Origin: Eubacteriaceae bacterium
GTDB lineage: Bacteria > Bacillota > Clostridia > Eubacteriales > Anaerofustaceae
Assembly (NCBI GenBank): GCA_009782515.1
Contig: WRIY01000006.1
Location: 47,834 to 111,833 of the forward strand
Direction of reading: 5' to 3'
Length of the DNA stretch: 64,000 bases
Under the pieces are notes generated by a model, which was not told the origin of the DNA, did not search any database, and saw only the letters and a list, made by a program, of their open reading frames with translations. Shown piece after piece: positions 36,036 to 44,849 of the stretch. Both the position numbers and the translations under genes were made by a program. How positions within the stretch are numbered: position 1 is the first letter of the stretch; the number at the start of each line of letters is the position of its first letter.

Positions 36036-36585
36036 GGGTTTTTGGGGAAGGCAGGCAGCATTTATTAAAAAGCTGAGCCGAAAGGACCAAATAGTGCTGC
36101 TGGGGGGGCTGATACTTATTGCAGCTGTTATTGTAAGCCTCACTCCAAACATGGCGCCCGCAAAAAAGCCAAGCCAGGAAGGGCCCGGCGAAATTTCCTC
36201 GCAGGAGTACTGCAAGTGGCTTGAAGATAAGCTGGAAGATATTTTAGAGCTAGTGCCAGGAGTTGGCAAAGTCAAGGCGATGATAACGCTGGATGGAGAG
36301 ATCGGAAAAGAGATAGCATACAACGAAACCAACTCCCATTCCTCTTCGGGCGATGCCAGCTCGAAAACTTCTGAGCAGTCTACGGTAACCAAAGAGGCAG
36401 TGCTTGAGCGTGATGGCACAACTACAACGCCATATATCGTTTCAGACAAGTATCCTGTTGCGGTAAGCGCAATCATTGCAGCAGAAGGCGCCGGCGATCC
36501 AGTTATTCAGGAGCTTATTACAGATGCCGTAATAAAATCAATGAATATTCCGGCACATAGAATTAAAGTTATGCCCAGAAAGTAA
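36028..36585 (+). CDS. spoIIIAG: Stage III sporulation protein AG
   Basis: A ring-forming protein of the channel. The 185 residues comprise one N-terminal membrane helix (LGGLILIAAVIVSL), a Pro-rich linker (about 48-60), and a domain beginning YCKWLEDKLEDILELVPGVGKVKAMITLDG, here cited in two pieces: KWLEDKLEDIL and VPGVGKVKAM. GGAGGG precedes the ATG, which overlaps the end of spoIIIAF by eight bases. Confidence 0.93.
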   Translation: MSEGFWGRQAAFIKKLSRKDQIVLLGGLILIAAVIVSLTPNMAPAKKPSQEGPGEISSQEYCKWLEDKLEDILELVPGVGKVKAMITLDGEIGKEIAYNETNSHSSSGDASSKTSEQSTVTKEAVLERDGTTTTPYIVSDKYPVAVSAIIAAEGAGDPVIQELITDAVIKSMNIPAHRIKVMPRK

Positions 36586-36599
36586 AGGTGGAGGGGAAA

Positions 36600-37145
36600 A
36601 TGTCTATTCTACAAAAGAAAAACTTAATTTTAGGGGTATTAGTAGTAATGCTTGTGGCTACAAGCTATATAAACTACAGGATGTATGTCAACACACCGAA
36701 TGAAGTGGCTGAAACTGACAACCCCAACAACCTTAGGCTTGTTACCGAAATGACAACCCTTGAGGAAGTAGTTGCCGGCCAGCAAAAGGTGAACAGCGCA
36801 TTCTTCAGCGAATACCGGCTCGAAAGAGATGCAGTCAGAAGCGAGAACATAACGCTTCTCGAGAGCATCGTAAACAACAAAAACGCTACCAAAGAGGCTG
36901 TTGCTGAAGCAACCGACCAAATGATCAAGCTTGTGCAAAACCGGGAAGCTATCCGAAGCATCGAAGGGCAGATTAAGAGCAAAGGGTTTGATGATGCTGT
37001 AGTCTTTATCGAATCCGGCTACGCAACAGTTTTCATCGATGCAAATGACATCTCGCAGCAGCAGGCTATTCAGATTCAAGAGGTTGTTCACAAGGAGACA
37101 GGAATCGAAATCTCAAATATAGCTATAGGCTGCAGCGGCAAGTAG
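36600..37145 (+). CDS. spoIIIAH: Stage III sporulation protein AH
   Basis: The mother-cell-side partner of SpoIIQ. The 181-residue protein has a single membrane anchor (NLILGVLVVMLVATSYINY, residues 9-27), then an extended region and the conserved C-terminal domain with KGFDDAVVFIESGYATVFI split at 130-148. The start is ATG 36600 with GGAGGGG directly upstream, not the GTG twelve bases earlier. It is the last gene of the operon and is followed by a hairpin. Confidence 0.92.
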   Translation: MSILQKKNLILGVLVVMLVATSYINYRMYVNTPNEVAETDNPNNLRLVTEMTTLEEVVAGQQKVNSAFFSEYRLERDAVRSENITLLESIVNNKNATKEAVAEATDQMIKLVQNREAIRSIEGQIKSKGFDDAVVFIESGYATVFIDANDISQQQAIQIQEVVHKETGIEISNIAIGCSGK

Positions 37146-37166
37146 AGCTGAGAGCATACGCATGGA

Positions 37167-37190
37167 TTAAGGCCCCGTAAGGGGCTTTAA
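37167..37190 (+). terminator. Hairpin at the end of the spoIIIA operon
   Basis: TTAAGGCCCC and GGGGCTTTAA form a ten-pair stem (one G-T) around GTAA. The T run after it is short, so it is a weak terminator or a 3'-end stabiliser. Confidence 0.5.
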
Positions 37191-37359
37191 TGATCAATTA
37201 ATGTATATATAATCAATATGCCCAAAACAGGTGCTGGTTAATTTCAGTGCCTTTTTCTGCGTTTATTTCAAATTCTTCTAATAAAATCGCTAAATTTCAA
37301 AGATTAGCCATACTCTTTTACTTCCAATTATTGTTTGATACAAATCAGTTACATATGCA

Positions 37360-37427
37360 TTGAATTAGTATTATGATGGACTATAATATCAATGAATATC
37401 GCATAAACAAAATGTGAAAGCGTTTGT
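37360..37427 (+). promoter_or_regulatory. Promoter and cre/LacI-like site upstream of the lipoprotein gene
   Basis: TTGAAT (37360-37365) and TATAAT (37382-37387) are 16 bases apart. Downstream of the predicted start, TGTGAAAGCGTTTGTCTA (37413-37430) contains a near-match (one base off) to the catabolite operator pattern TGnAAnCGnWnnCW. A LacI-family protein binding here would block transcription. Confidence 0.35.
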
Positions 37428-37528
37428 CTATGCATAAGTTCATTAAGCTAGGCAATAGGCAGCTTATTAAGGAGGGGCGCAATATACCAAGCTTCCGGTT
37501 ACAGGCCGGGGGCGCCAGCGCCATTATA

Positions 37529-38584
37529 ATGAAAAAGCTTATTACTTTTGTTCTGCTTGCTCTTGCAGCTGCGACATTCGCAAGCTGTGCAGGCGCAATG
37601 ACAAGAGCCCCAATTGCTAGCAGCGCTTCAAGCGCGCCAGCGCTGTTCCAGAAATCGCCAGAAGAGCTCATGGACCTGATAAACAGCAATATAGCGGACA
37701 GTACAGACAGGTTCAGCCCAGAATACATCGAATCAGAATCCTACAGCAACACGCTTACCCGCACATACAAATCGCCTTCCAATAACACCCTTGAATTTTT
37801 GCTAGATTCAAGCTTCTCAGATATATTGGCAATAAGGCTGATACTTACAGACAGGAATTTAGTAGGCAGCTATCTTGGCAGCGCCAAAGCGCTGGCAGAA
37901 ATAAGCGACGAAAAAATCAACAGCGACATTGTTGATGAAATAGCATTGTTCTTCATTAATTACGCCAAGCTGAAATTTGACCACAAAGACATTGTTTTTG
38001 AAGGAATAAACTGCTCATTTTCTTTCTACCAGCTAGGATCAGACTACGTCTTTGCTTTGTCAAACAGCGCTGACGGCGCCAAAGGCTGGGGAAGGACTGC
38101 AAGCTTTAAAAAGCTGGCGTATAGCATTGGCAACGATTGGCAAACTTATGCAGAGTATGAAGGCATTGGTGAAGTATACCTGCTTCCAAGCGGGCTGAAA
38201 GTGTCAATAATCGTTGCACCAATAAACATAGGCTTAATAAACCTTGATCTCAAAACGCCAATAGATCTCTCAAAGCCCCAAACAGTTGAAGATTACTTGA
38301 CTGAAAGCCTGGAGAAGACAATTGAGGGCTTAAGCAGCAGCAACCAAGGGTGGACACTTGCTCAGAACAGCAAAACTTCAGCCAGTTTATCAGGGTCTCC
38401 AGGGCTTGAATCAATTTACATATTCAACGATTCAGAAGGCAGGCCTGTTATGGCCAACAAGCAGGCAACTTTCCTTACAAATGACTTCTCATATACGATA
38501 ATAATTGATAGGCAAAGCGCTTTTACCAATGAGGATCTGAAAATTTACAATGATGTTTTGTCATCAGCCGTTATTGCGCCATAA
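37529..38584 (+). CDS. Lipoprotein of unknown function
   Basis: A lipoprotein signal (KKLITFVLLALAAATFASCAG) starts at the ATG 37529; the lipobox is FASC with the cysteine at about residue 20. The mature part of about 330 residues is polar with scattered Phe/Tyr and a regular alternation of strands; I do not recognise the fold. The ORF extends upstream to 37424, but the signal peptide start is clearly at 37529. It has its own promoter and a terminator. It is anchored on the outer face of the membrane. Confidence 0.75.
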   Translation: MKKLITFVLLALAAATFASCAGAMTRAPIASSASSAPALFQKSPEELMDLINSNIADSTDRFSPEYIESESYSNTLTRTYKSPSNNTLEFLLDSSFSDILAIRLILTDRNLVGSYLGSAKALAEISDEKINSDIVDEIALFFINYAKLKFDHKDIVFEGINCSFSFYQLGSDYVFALSNSADGAKGWGRTASFKKLAYSIGNDWQTYAEYEGIGEVYLLPSGLKVSIIVAPINIGLINLDLKTPIDLSKPQTVEDYLTESLEKTIEGLSSSNQGWTLAQNSKTSASLSGSPGLESIYIFNDSEGRPVMANKQATFLTNDFSYTIIIDRQSAFTNEDLKIYNDVLSSAVIAP

Positions 38585-38612
38585 AGCAGCGCAAACGCTT
38601 AACAACAAAAAT

Positions 38613-38659
38613 AAAGCCTGCATCTGTAGCGCTGCCGCTATTGGATACAGGCTTTTTTT
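38613..38659 (+). terminator. Terminator after the lipoprotein gene
   Basis: AAAGCCTG and CAGGCTTT form a stem around a structured loop, then six T. Confidence 0.7.
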
Positions 38660-38694
38660 ATGCTATGCGAATTATAAGGCATATGAAGGCGCCA

Positions 38695-39543
38695 TTAGCT
38701 TTCGGCTTCATCCTCTTCTTCTTCAAGGCTGTCTTCGCGCAGTGGTATCTCATCTTTGTTTATGCCATCGTAGCCTTCAACAGCAACGAAATCGCCTGAG
38801 TTGGTTTCGTCTATATACCATTTTCCATATTGGTTTACAGCATAATAGGCTTTCCCGCCGCTTGAGTTGGGAGATGAAAATATTGTGCACTCATCGCCGC
38901 CAACTTCGTTTGAGGCGCCAGCGAGCTGGACCCTGACATCAGTAGAGTTCAGCAGCTTCACTTGCGATGCTGCCTCGCTTCCGAATTTCTCTTTTGCCAG
39001 AGCTTCAGCAACACTGTTAGCATTTATGCACTCAGAGCTTTCATGCCTGAGGGCATTGCCGTGGAATATATAGGTTTGCTGGATAATGCCTGACTTGCCT
39101 GTGTCTTTATCAACAGTTATATGCCTTAAAGCAGCCTCAACCTTTAAACCCTGCAATTCAGACAGCTCAGTATGGTATATATACTCTTTTGCCTGGGGGC
39201 TGTAGATGAAAAAGTGGCTCTTTGCGCCAGGCTCTCCCGAAACAGGCAGCTGCAAGTCTGCATACCCGTCGAAATTGGCGTCAACAAGGTTAAAGTTGTT
39301 TTTTGCATACTCCAAATCAGTGATTGGAGTGTACTCGAGCGTCTGTACCGGGTTCTTTTTGTCGTCTTCGAGGTATATATCGGTTTTTGACTCATATATA
39401 TCAAGATAAAACGTAATGCTGCCTCTCGCATCTGTCAAGTCGATGCCCACTAAATCCTTTTTGCTGCATCCAGGCGCAAGAAGCAAAATTAGCGAATATG
39501 CAATGCAAATAATCCTGGTGTCAAGTCTGGCTTCTTTTCGCAT
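38695..39543 (-). CDS. Lipoprotein with a calcium-binding-like DxNFDGYxD segment
   Basis: The 282-residue product has a basic N-terminus, a hydrophobic stretch and CSKK after LLLAPG (cysteine near 26), a plausible though non-ideal lipobox. Around residue 88 it has DANFDGYADLQLP, the loop found in XAC2610-like and FG-GAP-type extracellular domains. The C-terminus is acidic (EEEEDE). AAAGGGA precedes the ATG. Role unknown; it sits downstream of ileS on the same strand with an 18-base gap, so it may be co-transcribed. Confidence 0.7.
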   Translation of the reverse strand: MRKEARLDTRIICIAYSLILLLAPGCSKKDLVGIDLTDARGSITFYLDIYESKTDIYLEDDKKNPVQTLEYTPITDLEYAKNNFNLVDANFDGYADLQLPVSGEPGAKSHFFIYSPQAKEYIYHTELSELQGLKVEAALRHITVDKDTGKSGIIQQTYIFHGNALRHESSECINANSVAEALAKEKFGSEAASQVKLLNSTDVRVQLAGASNEVGGDECTIFSSPNSSGGKAYYAVNQYGKWYIDETNSGDFVAVEGYDGINKDEIPLREDSLEEEEDEAES

Positions 39544-39561
39544 TTTTAGTCCCTTTCTGCC

Positions 39562-42500
39562 TTAAGCATGCTTTTCGGCGTCAATAGTTGCTTCATATCC
39601 ATTCAATGAAACAGTTTCACCATCATTATCGCACACTGTTATGCTCACAGCTAGAACCTCATCAGAAATCCAACTGCCAAAACTTGAAAATGCCGCCAAT
39701 ACTTGCTCACCGGCTGATATCTTTAGATCAATGCGGTCAGTGATGTCAAACCCCTTTGATTTGCGCAGCTGCTGTATCTTTGATACTGCTTCCCTTGCAA
39801 GGCCCTCATTAATCAATTCATCAGTAAGGCTGGTGTTAAGGATGGCGAACAAGCCATTGTCAGACTGCACATTAAAGCCTTCTTTTGAATAGGCCCTAAT
39901 GTCAAGCATGTCTTCTGAGATAGCTATATCCTGGCCATTTGCCTGTATTGAAAGCCCGCCGCTTTCGAGAAGGGACATTACTGTGGCTCCGTCAGTTTTT
40001 TCAAGGTATGACGCTAAATCCTTGACGCTTCCGCCTAGAGCTTTTCCGGCAACTTTGTAGTTGGGCTTAACAGTATAGCCTAAATACTCTGTGATATCGC
40101 TGCCGAACTCAACATCCTTCACATTCAGCTCTTCTGTGATTAGATCCTTTATGCTATCGGTTGGATGGCTGGTGTTGCCGCTTACAAAAAGCTCAAGCAA
40201 TGGCTGGCGCACTTTAAGGCCGGCTTCTTCCCTTGCGCTCCTGCCAAGGCTTACTATGCTGCGCGCCAAGGCTACCTGCTCTTCCAAATCCTTGTCTATC
40301 AGCTGAGGGTCGCTCTCCGGGTAGCTTTGCAGATGCACAGAGCCTCCACCGGCCAAAGCTTGGTATAATTCCTCAGCAATAAATGGCGATAATGGGGCTA
40401 CTGCCTTAGACAAGCCGAGCAGCACTTCGTATGTGGTTAAATAAACTGATTGCTTGTTTGTCGACATTTCGCTTTCCCAGAAGCGCCTGCGGCTTCGCCT
40501 GATATACCAGTTGCTCAAATCGTCTACTACGAAAGACTGTATTGCCCTCACTGCTTTCGTTAAGTCAAAGATGCCCATAGCTTCCGCCACATCGGCCAGC
40601 ATCGAATTGTAGCGCGATATAAGCCAGCGGTCGAGCTCTTCCCTATCCTGTATACCAACGCTTAGCCCGGAAGCGTCTATATCATCAGCGTTAGCATATA
40701 GCGAGAAAAAGCTGTATGCATTCCTTAGGGTGTTAAAGTACTTGCTCTGTATCTCCCTGATGCCGTCTTCGTCAAACTTGGTTGGAGTCCAGGCCGGCGA
40801 TACATACAGCAAATACCAGCGCATCGCATCGGCGCCATATCTGTCAAACAGATCGAAAGGATCTGCTGTATTGCCTTTTGACTTGCTCATTTTTTGGCCG
40901 GCTTTGTCCAGTATCAGATCGTTGACAAGCACGCGTTTGTATGGCGATTGCTTGCTAAGGATCGTGCCAATCACTATCAGAGAGTAAAACCAGCCTCTTG
41001 TCTGGTCTATGCCCTCGCATATGAAGTCAGCAGGAAACTGCTGCTCAAAGAGCTCTTTGTTTTCAAACGGGTAATGGTATTGCGCGTATGGCATTGAGCC
41101 GGAATCAAACCAGCAGTCAATGACATCAGCAACCCTGCTCATGCTTGAGCCGCATTTTGGGCATTTTAGGTGTATCTCGTCAATGTAGGGCCTATGCAGC
41201 TCGATATCGCCGTCGATATCCTCAACTGCTTTTTCCTTAAGCTCGCTTCTTGAGCCGACTGTTTCAATGTGGGAGCACTCGCATTTCCAGATATTAAGCG
41301 GCGTTCCCCAATACCGGTTTCGAGATATCGCCCAGTCCCTGGCATTTTCCAGCCAATTTGCAAAGCGCTTTTCGCCAACATAGTCCGGGTACCACTCGAC
41401 CTGGCTATTGGCTTTGGCCAGATCTTCCCTTAAGTCTGAGACTTTGATATACCAGCTTGGCTTTGCGTAGTAAATGAGCGGCGTAGAGCAGCGCCAGCAG
41501 TGCGGGTAGTTATGCTCTACGCGATGCACTTTAAAAAGCTTGCCCTGCTCGCCAAGCCACTCAATTATCTGCGGGTCTGCATCAAATACCGACATGCCCT
41601 TCCATGGCGTGTCAGTGTACTCGCCCTTTTCATTTACGGGGTTCAGAAACGCAAGGCCTTTTTCCTGGGCCAGGTTGTAGTCATCTTCGCCAAATGCCGG
41701 CGACATGTGGACAATTCCTGTGCCTTCGCCAATATCAACAAAGCCGGCAAGCTCTACTGTAAGGCTTCTTTTGCTTCCCAAATCAAGAAATGGCATAAGC
41801 TGCTCATAGCACAAACCCTCCAGATCGCTGCCTTTAACTGTGCCTACCTGAGTGGAGCCATCAGGCAGGACTTCCTGCGCAAGGGCTTCGGCTATAATAA
41901 GAGTTTCATCCCCTACCCTGTATTTCCCGTATGATATATCGGCTCCAACAGCCAGCGCCACATTGGAAGCAAGCGTCCAGGGCGTTGTTGTCCATACCAG
42001 GAACTTTTCATCAGAATCCCTTAGCTGAAATTTTACAAAAACAGTGTCTGTTATAATGTTTTTATAGCCAAGGGCCACTTCATGGGTTGCCAGGCCTGTG
42101 CCGCACCTCGGGCAATACGGCAGTATCTTGCTTCCCTCATACATAAGGCCCTGTTTGTAAAACTGATCTAAAATCCACCATTCTGTCTCAATATAATCAT
42201 TGTCAAGAGTTATATACGGGTCATCAAGGTCAACAAAATACGCCATGCGGTTTGTCATTTCGCGCCAAAGGGCTTCATATGAAAACACAGACTCCCTGCA
42301 TTTTTCGTTAAAATCCTTAATTCCGTACTCTTCGATGTCTCTTTTTATGTTAAGCCCAAGCTGCTTTTCAACTTCAATCTCCACAGGCAAGCCATGCGTA
42401 TCCCACCCTGCTTTCTTCTTTACATAGAAGCCCTGCATTGTTTTATACTTATTGACTGCATCTTTAAGGGTTCTGGAAATAACATGGTGTATGCCGGGCC

Positions 42501-42657
42501 TTCCATTTGCTGTAGGAGGGCCTTCATAAAATACCCAGGTTTCGTTGCCCATCCTTGTTTCTTCTGTTTTGTGGACTATATCGATGCTGTCCCAATACTT
42601 GCGCAGGCCGCTTTCGAATTCAGATGGGGAAAGGCTGTTTAATTCTTTATATTTCAT
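39562..42657 (-). CDS. ileS: Isoleucyl-tRNA synthetase, type 2 with GIHH active-site motif
   Basis: Charges tRNA-Ile. The 1031-residue length, and the layout of the Rossmann fold, editing domain, KMSKSKGN (about 590) and anticodon-binding domain, mark the type 2 (eukaryote-like) form, which is generally mupirocin-resistant. The signature HIGH box reads GIHH (residues 55-58, within PPTANGRPGIHHVI): the first His is Gly and the third Gly is His. The swapped 'GxHH' form is known in some IleRS2 and was linked with extreme mupirocin resistance. No T-box is upstream. The gene diverges from lspA. Confidence 0.97.
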   Translation of the reverse strand: MKYKELNSLSPSEFESGLRKYWDSIDIVHKTEETRMGNETWVFYEGPPTANGRPGIHHVISRTLKDAVNKYKTMQGFYVKKKAGWDTHGLPVEIEVEKQLGLNIKRDIEEYGIKDFNEKCRESVFSYEALWREMTNRMAYFVDLDDPYITLDNDYIETEWWILDQFYKQGLMYEGSKILPYCPRCGTGLATHEVALGYKNIITDTVFVKFQLRDSDEKFLVWTTTPWTLASNVALAVGADISYGKYRVGDETLIIAEALAQEVLPDGSTQVGTVKGSDLEGLCYEQLMPFLDLGSKRSLTVELAGFVDIGEGTGIVHMSPAFGEDDYNLAQEKGLAFLNPVNEKGEYTDTPWKGMSVFDADPQIIEWLGEQGKLFKVHRVEHNYPHCWRCSTPLIYYAKPSWYIKVSDLREDLAKANSQVEWYPDYVGEKRFANWLENARDWAISRNRYWGTPLNIWKCECSHIETVGSRSELKEKAVEDIDGDIELHRPYIDEIHLKCPKCGSSMSRVADVIDCWFDSGSMPYAQYHYPFENKELFEQQFPADFICEGIDQTRGWFYSLIVIGTILSKQSPYKRVLVNDLILDKAGQKMSKSKGNTADPFDLFDRYGADAMRWYLLYVSPAWTPTKFDEDGIREIQSKYFNTLRNAYSFFSLYANADDIDASGLSVGIQDREELDRWLISRYNSMLADVAEAMGIFDLTKAVRAIQSFVVDDLSNWYIRRSRRRFWESEMSTNKQSVYLTTYEVLLGLSKAVAPLSPFIAEELYQALAGGGSVHLQSYPESDPQLIDKDLEEQVALARSIVSLGRSAREEAGLKVRQPLLELFVSGNTSHPTDSIKDLITEELNVKDVEFGSDITEYLGYTVKPNYKVAGKALGGSVKDLASYLEKTDGATVMSLLESGGLSIQANGQDIAISEDMLDIRAYSKEGFNVQSDNGLFAILNTSLTDELINEGLAREAVSKIQQLRKSKGFDITDRIDLKISAGEQVLAAFSSFGSWISDEVLAVSITVCDNDGETVSLNGYEATIDAEKHA

Positions 42658-42686
42658 AATTAATTTATACCTTTTACTTTTTGCTT

Positions 42687-42757
42687 AAAAAAAATCAGCG
42701 ATGTGCAGGATCGCATGATCTGGCTTTTATTTTACAGAACGCATTAAATAATGTCAA
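42687..42757 (-). promoter_or_regulatory. ileS promoter with terminator-like hairpin in the leader
   Basis: Read on the minus strand, TTGACA (42757-42752) and TAAAAT (42734-42729) are exactly 17 bases apart. The predicted transcript starts near 42722 and enters at once a hairpin: ATCA-T-GCGAT (42719-42710) pairs with ATCGC-TGAT (42702-42694 region), closed by CCTGCAC, and is followed by eight T (42694-42687). Confidence 0.6.
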
Positions 42758-42890
42758 TGAATTGCCTAGCCTTGGCAGCATGCAGTATAAGCGGGGCGGA
42801 AATGCGCGCTTTAATGGCAAAGCAGAGCTGGCTTAATATGCTATAATTGATTAATTGAGGGGCAGGAAAGTTCCTGCCAATGGTGCTTAT

Positions 42891-43358
42891 ATGATATTTA
42901 ATGCAATATTTATGGTAATAATGGTTTGTATAGACCAAGCCACCAAAGCTTTGGCCAAAGCATATTTAGCCCACAAACCCTTAGGCCTAATGGTTGTGCC
43001 GAAAGCGTTCTACCTCACTTATGCAGAAAACACTGGAGCCTCTTTTGGAATATTTAAGGGCAAATCCAGGCTGCTTGGCATTGTAAGCGCTGTTTCAAGC
43101 GTAGCTTTGATTGTCTTTTTGTCATACCAGTCAAAGTCCGCTCCTGACAAAAGGCTTTACTTGTTTTCAATAACAATGATTATTTCCGGAGCTCTTGGCA
43201 ACATGGTTGATCGGCTGTTCAGAGGCTATGTCATTGACTTTTTTGACTTCAGGCTTATTCATTTTGCGATTTTCAATGTGGCTGACAGCTTAATAAGCGT
43301 TGGGGCTGTTATTTTTTGCTATTATATGCTTTTTGACAAGGAGCTGTTCAAAGGGTAA
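42891..43358 (+). CDS. lspA: Lipoprotein signal peptidase (signal peptidase II)
   Basis: Cleaves the signal peptide of lipoproteins at the membrane, for example the two encoded upstream. The 155-residue protein from ATG 42891 has four membrane segments and the family motifs: DQATKA, ENTGASFGIF, the first catalytic aspartate in NMVDRLFRGYVIDFFD and the second in FNVADSLI. A strong ribosome site is lacking; an in-frame TTG at 42855 is an alternative but lies in a hairpin. Confidence 0.92.
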   Translation: MIFNAIFMVIMVCIDQATKALAKAYLAHKPLGLMVVPKAFYLTYAENTGASFGIFKGKSRLLGIVSAVSSVALIVFLSYQSKSAPDKRLYLFSITMIISGALGNMVDRLFRGYVIDFFDFRLIHFAIFNVADSLISVGAVIFCYYMLFDKELFKG

Positions 43359-43360
43359 AA

Positions 43361-44671
43361 ATGGATTTAAACAAAAAGAATGTCAAAACGATATTGCTCA
43401 TTGCATTTGCTTGCATCTGCGCTTTTACTCTTATGCAAAATATCGCCCAAACTATCGCTTATGCAAAATGGTTTTTGCTGATGCTTAAGCCTGTGCTTAC
43501 AGGGTTTATATTGGCCCTCATGCTCGGAGTTCCTCTAAAGGCATTCGAAGAAGGGGTGTTTGCTGAAGTAAAATCGCCAGCTGTGAAGCGGATTGCAAGC
43601 CTTCTCTCAGCAATCCTTGCTTTGATCGTTCTTGTATGCTTTGTGCTCTTTATGATAATTCCTTCTCTTATTGAAACGGTGAATGTGCTGGCAAGCAGAG
43701 TGCCTCCATTTATCCAAAGCGCACAGCTGGGCATTATCGGGCTCATGGACAAATACCCGGACCTTGAAAGCCAGATTGAGCTGCTTGGCATAAATATTCC
43801 TGAGCAAACTGCCAAAGCGCTTACATGGCTTACAGCCGCCAGTACAAACTTCATTAGCTTTGGCCTGTCTATAGCAGGCAATATTGTCAACAGCATGGTC
43901 AACATTTTTCTTGGCCTTGTCATCGCAATCCATGCTCTATTAAGCAAAGAGAAGCTGGCAGTGCAGTTTAAGGGGCTGGCATATGCTTTCCTGCCATATG
44001 AAACTGCCGAAAAAACAATCAGCATCGCATCGCTTGCAAACGTGGCTTACAGCGGCTACCTTGCAGGCCAGTCTATTGATGCCCTAATACAGTTTGCAAT
44101 GACATTCGTTATAATGATAATACTAAACTTGCCATCCCTTGCGCTGATGTTTGCAAGCATGGTTGGCATAAGCACTTTTATACCTATGATTGGCTCTATT
44201 CTCAGCATGGCCATTGGGGCTTTTATAATGGCTGTTGTATACCCTTCCAAGGTCTTTCTCTTTTTAGTTTTGTATTTATTGATGCAGAATATTGAGACTA
44301 ATATACTCTACCCCAGAATCGTTGGAACACAGGTGGGCCTGCCGCCTCTATGGACGCTGATAGCCGTTCTCGTTGGAGCAAACATGTTCGGCATTTTGGG
44401 AATTATATTTTTTGTGCCTCTTGCTTCCATTTTATATACCATGCTTAAGTCCAAAGTGTACTACACCCTCATTGATAAAGGGCTGCCTGCTGAAAAGCTT
44501 ATAAGCCAATCGCAAACAGGTGCAAAGCTTACCGGCAACACTCCGATTGATGAAGTGTTCAGCAAGCCTGTTATGGAAAAGCGAATAAAGGCAAAGCCTA
44601 TCTTCCCGCCTGGCAAGATTCTTAAAAGCAATGCCAAAAAAGCAGAAAACAGCAAAAAAGACGATAGCTAA
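43361..44671 (+). CDS. AI-2E family transporter (permease)
   Basis: The 436-residue protein has the eight-segment topology of the family, with the conserved part GYLAGQSIDALIQ (about 228-240), FIPMIGSILSMAIGAF and a C-terminal charged tail with KKAENSKKDDS. The family exports diverse small molecules or exchanges sodium/protons; 'AI-2' is only a legacy label. The start follows lspA by two bases, so the two genes are probably translated from one transcript. Confidence 0.85.
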   Translation: MDLNKKNVKTILLIAFACICAFTLMQNIAQTIAYAKWFLLMLKPVLTGFILALMLGVPLKAFEEGVFAEVKSPAVKRIASLLSAILALIVLVCFVLFMIIPSLIETVNVLASRVPPFIQSAQLGIIGLMDKYPDLESQIELLGINIPEQTAKALTWLTAASTNFISFGLSIAGNIVNSMVNIFLGLVIAIHALLSKEKLAVQFKGLAYAFLPYETAEKTISIASLANVAYSGYLAGQSIDALIQFAMTFVIMIILNLPSLALMFASMVGISTFIPMIGSILSMAIGAFIMAVVYPSKVFLFLVLYLLMQNIETNILYPRIVGTQVGLPPLWTLIAVLVGANMFGILGIIFFVPLASILYTMLKSKVYYTLIDKGLPAEKLISQSQTGAKLTGNTPIDEVFSKPVMEKRIKAKPIFPPGKILKSNAKKAENSKKDDS

Positions 44672-44849
44672 AGCGAATTCATCAAGCCTTTTCAATAGCA
44701 GCCTGCTAAGCAAAAAAGCTTGAGAGCATATAAACAAGGAGTGCATTAGCGCTTGCCCTGGCAGTACAGGCAAGCACAGGCACCCCTTGCTTTTATAATC
44801 CTGTTTATAGCGGCCAGCGCTTTTAACGAAGCTGCAGGCAGCAACTCAC

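Larger units (their letters stand above)
37146..37528. other. Intergenic region with terminator, promoter and an operator-like site
   Basis: Between the spoIIIA operon and the lipoprotein gene lie a terminator-like hairpin (37167-37190), a promoter (37360-37387), a LacI/CcpA-operator-like sequence (37413-37427) and an AAGGAGGGG (37469-37477) not positioned for a normal start codon. Confidence 0.4.

Noticed and set aside
42658..42890. T-box upstream of ileS
   Set aside because: No GGUGG-type T-box sequence is present on the minus strand and the leader is too short.
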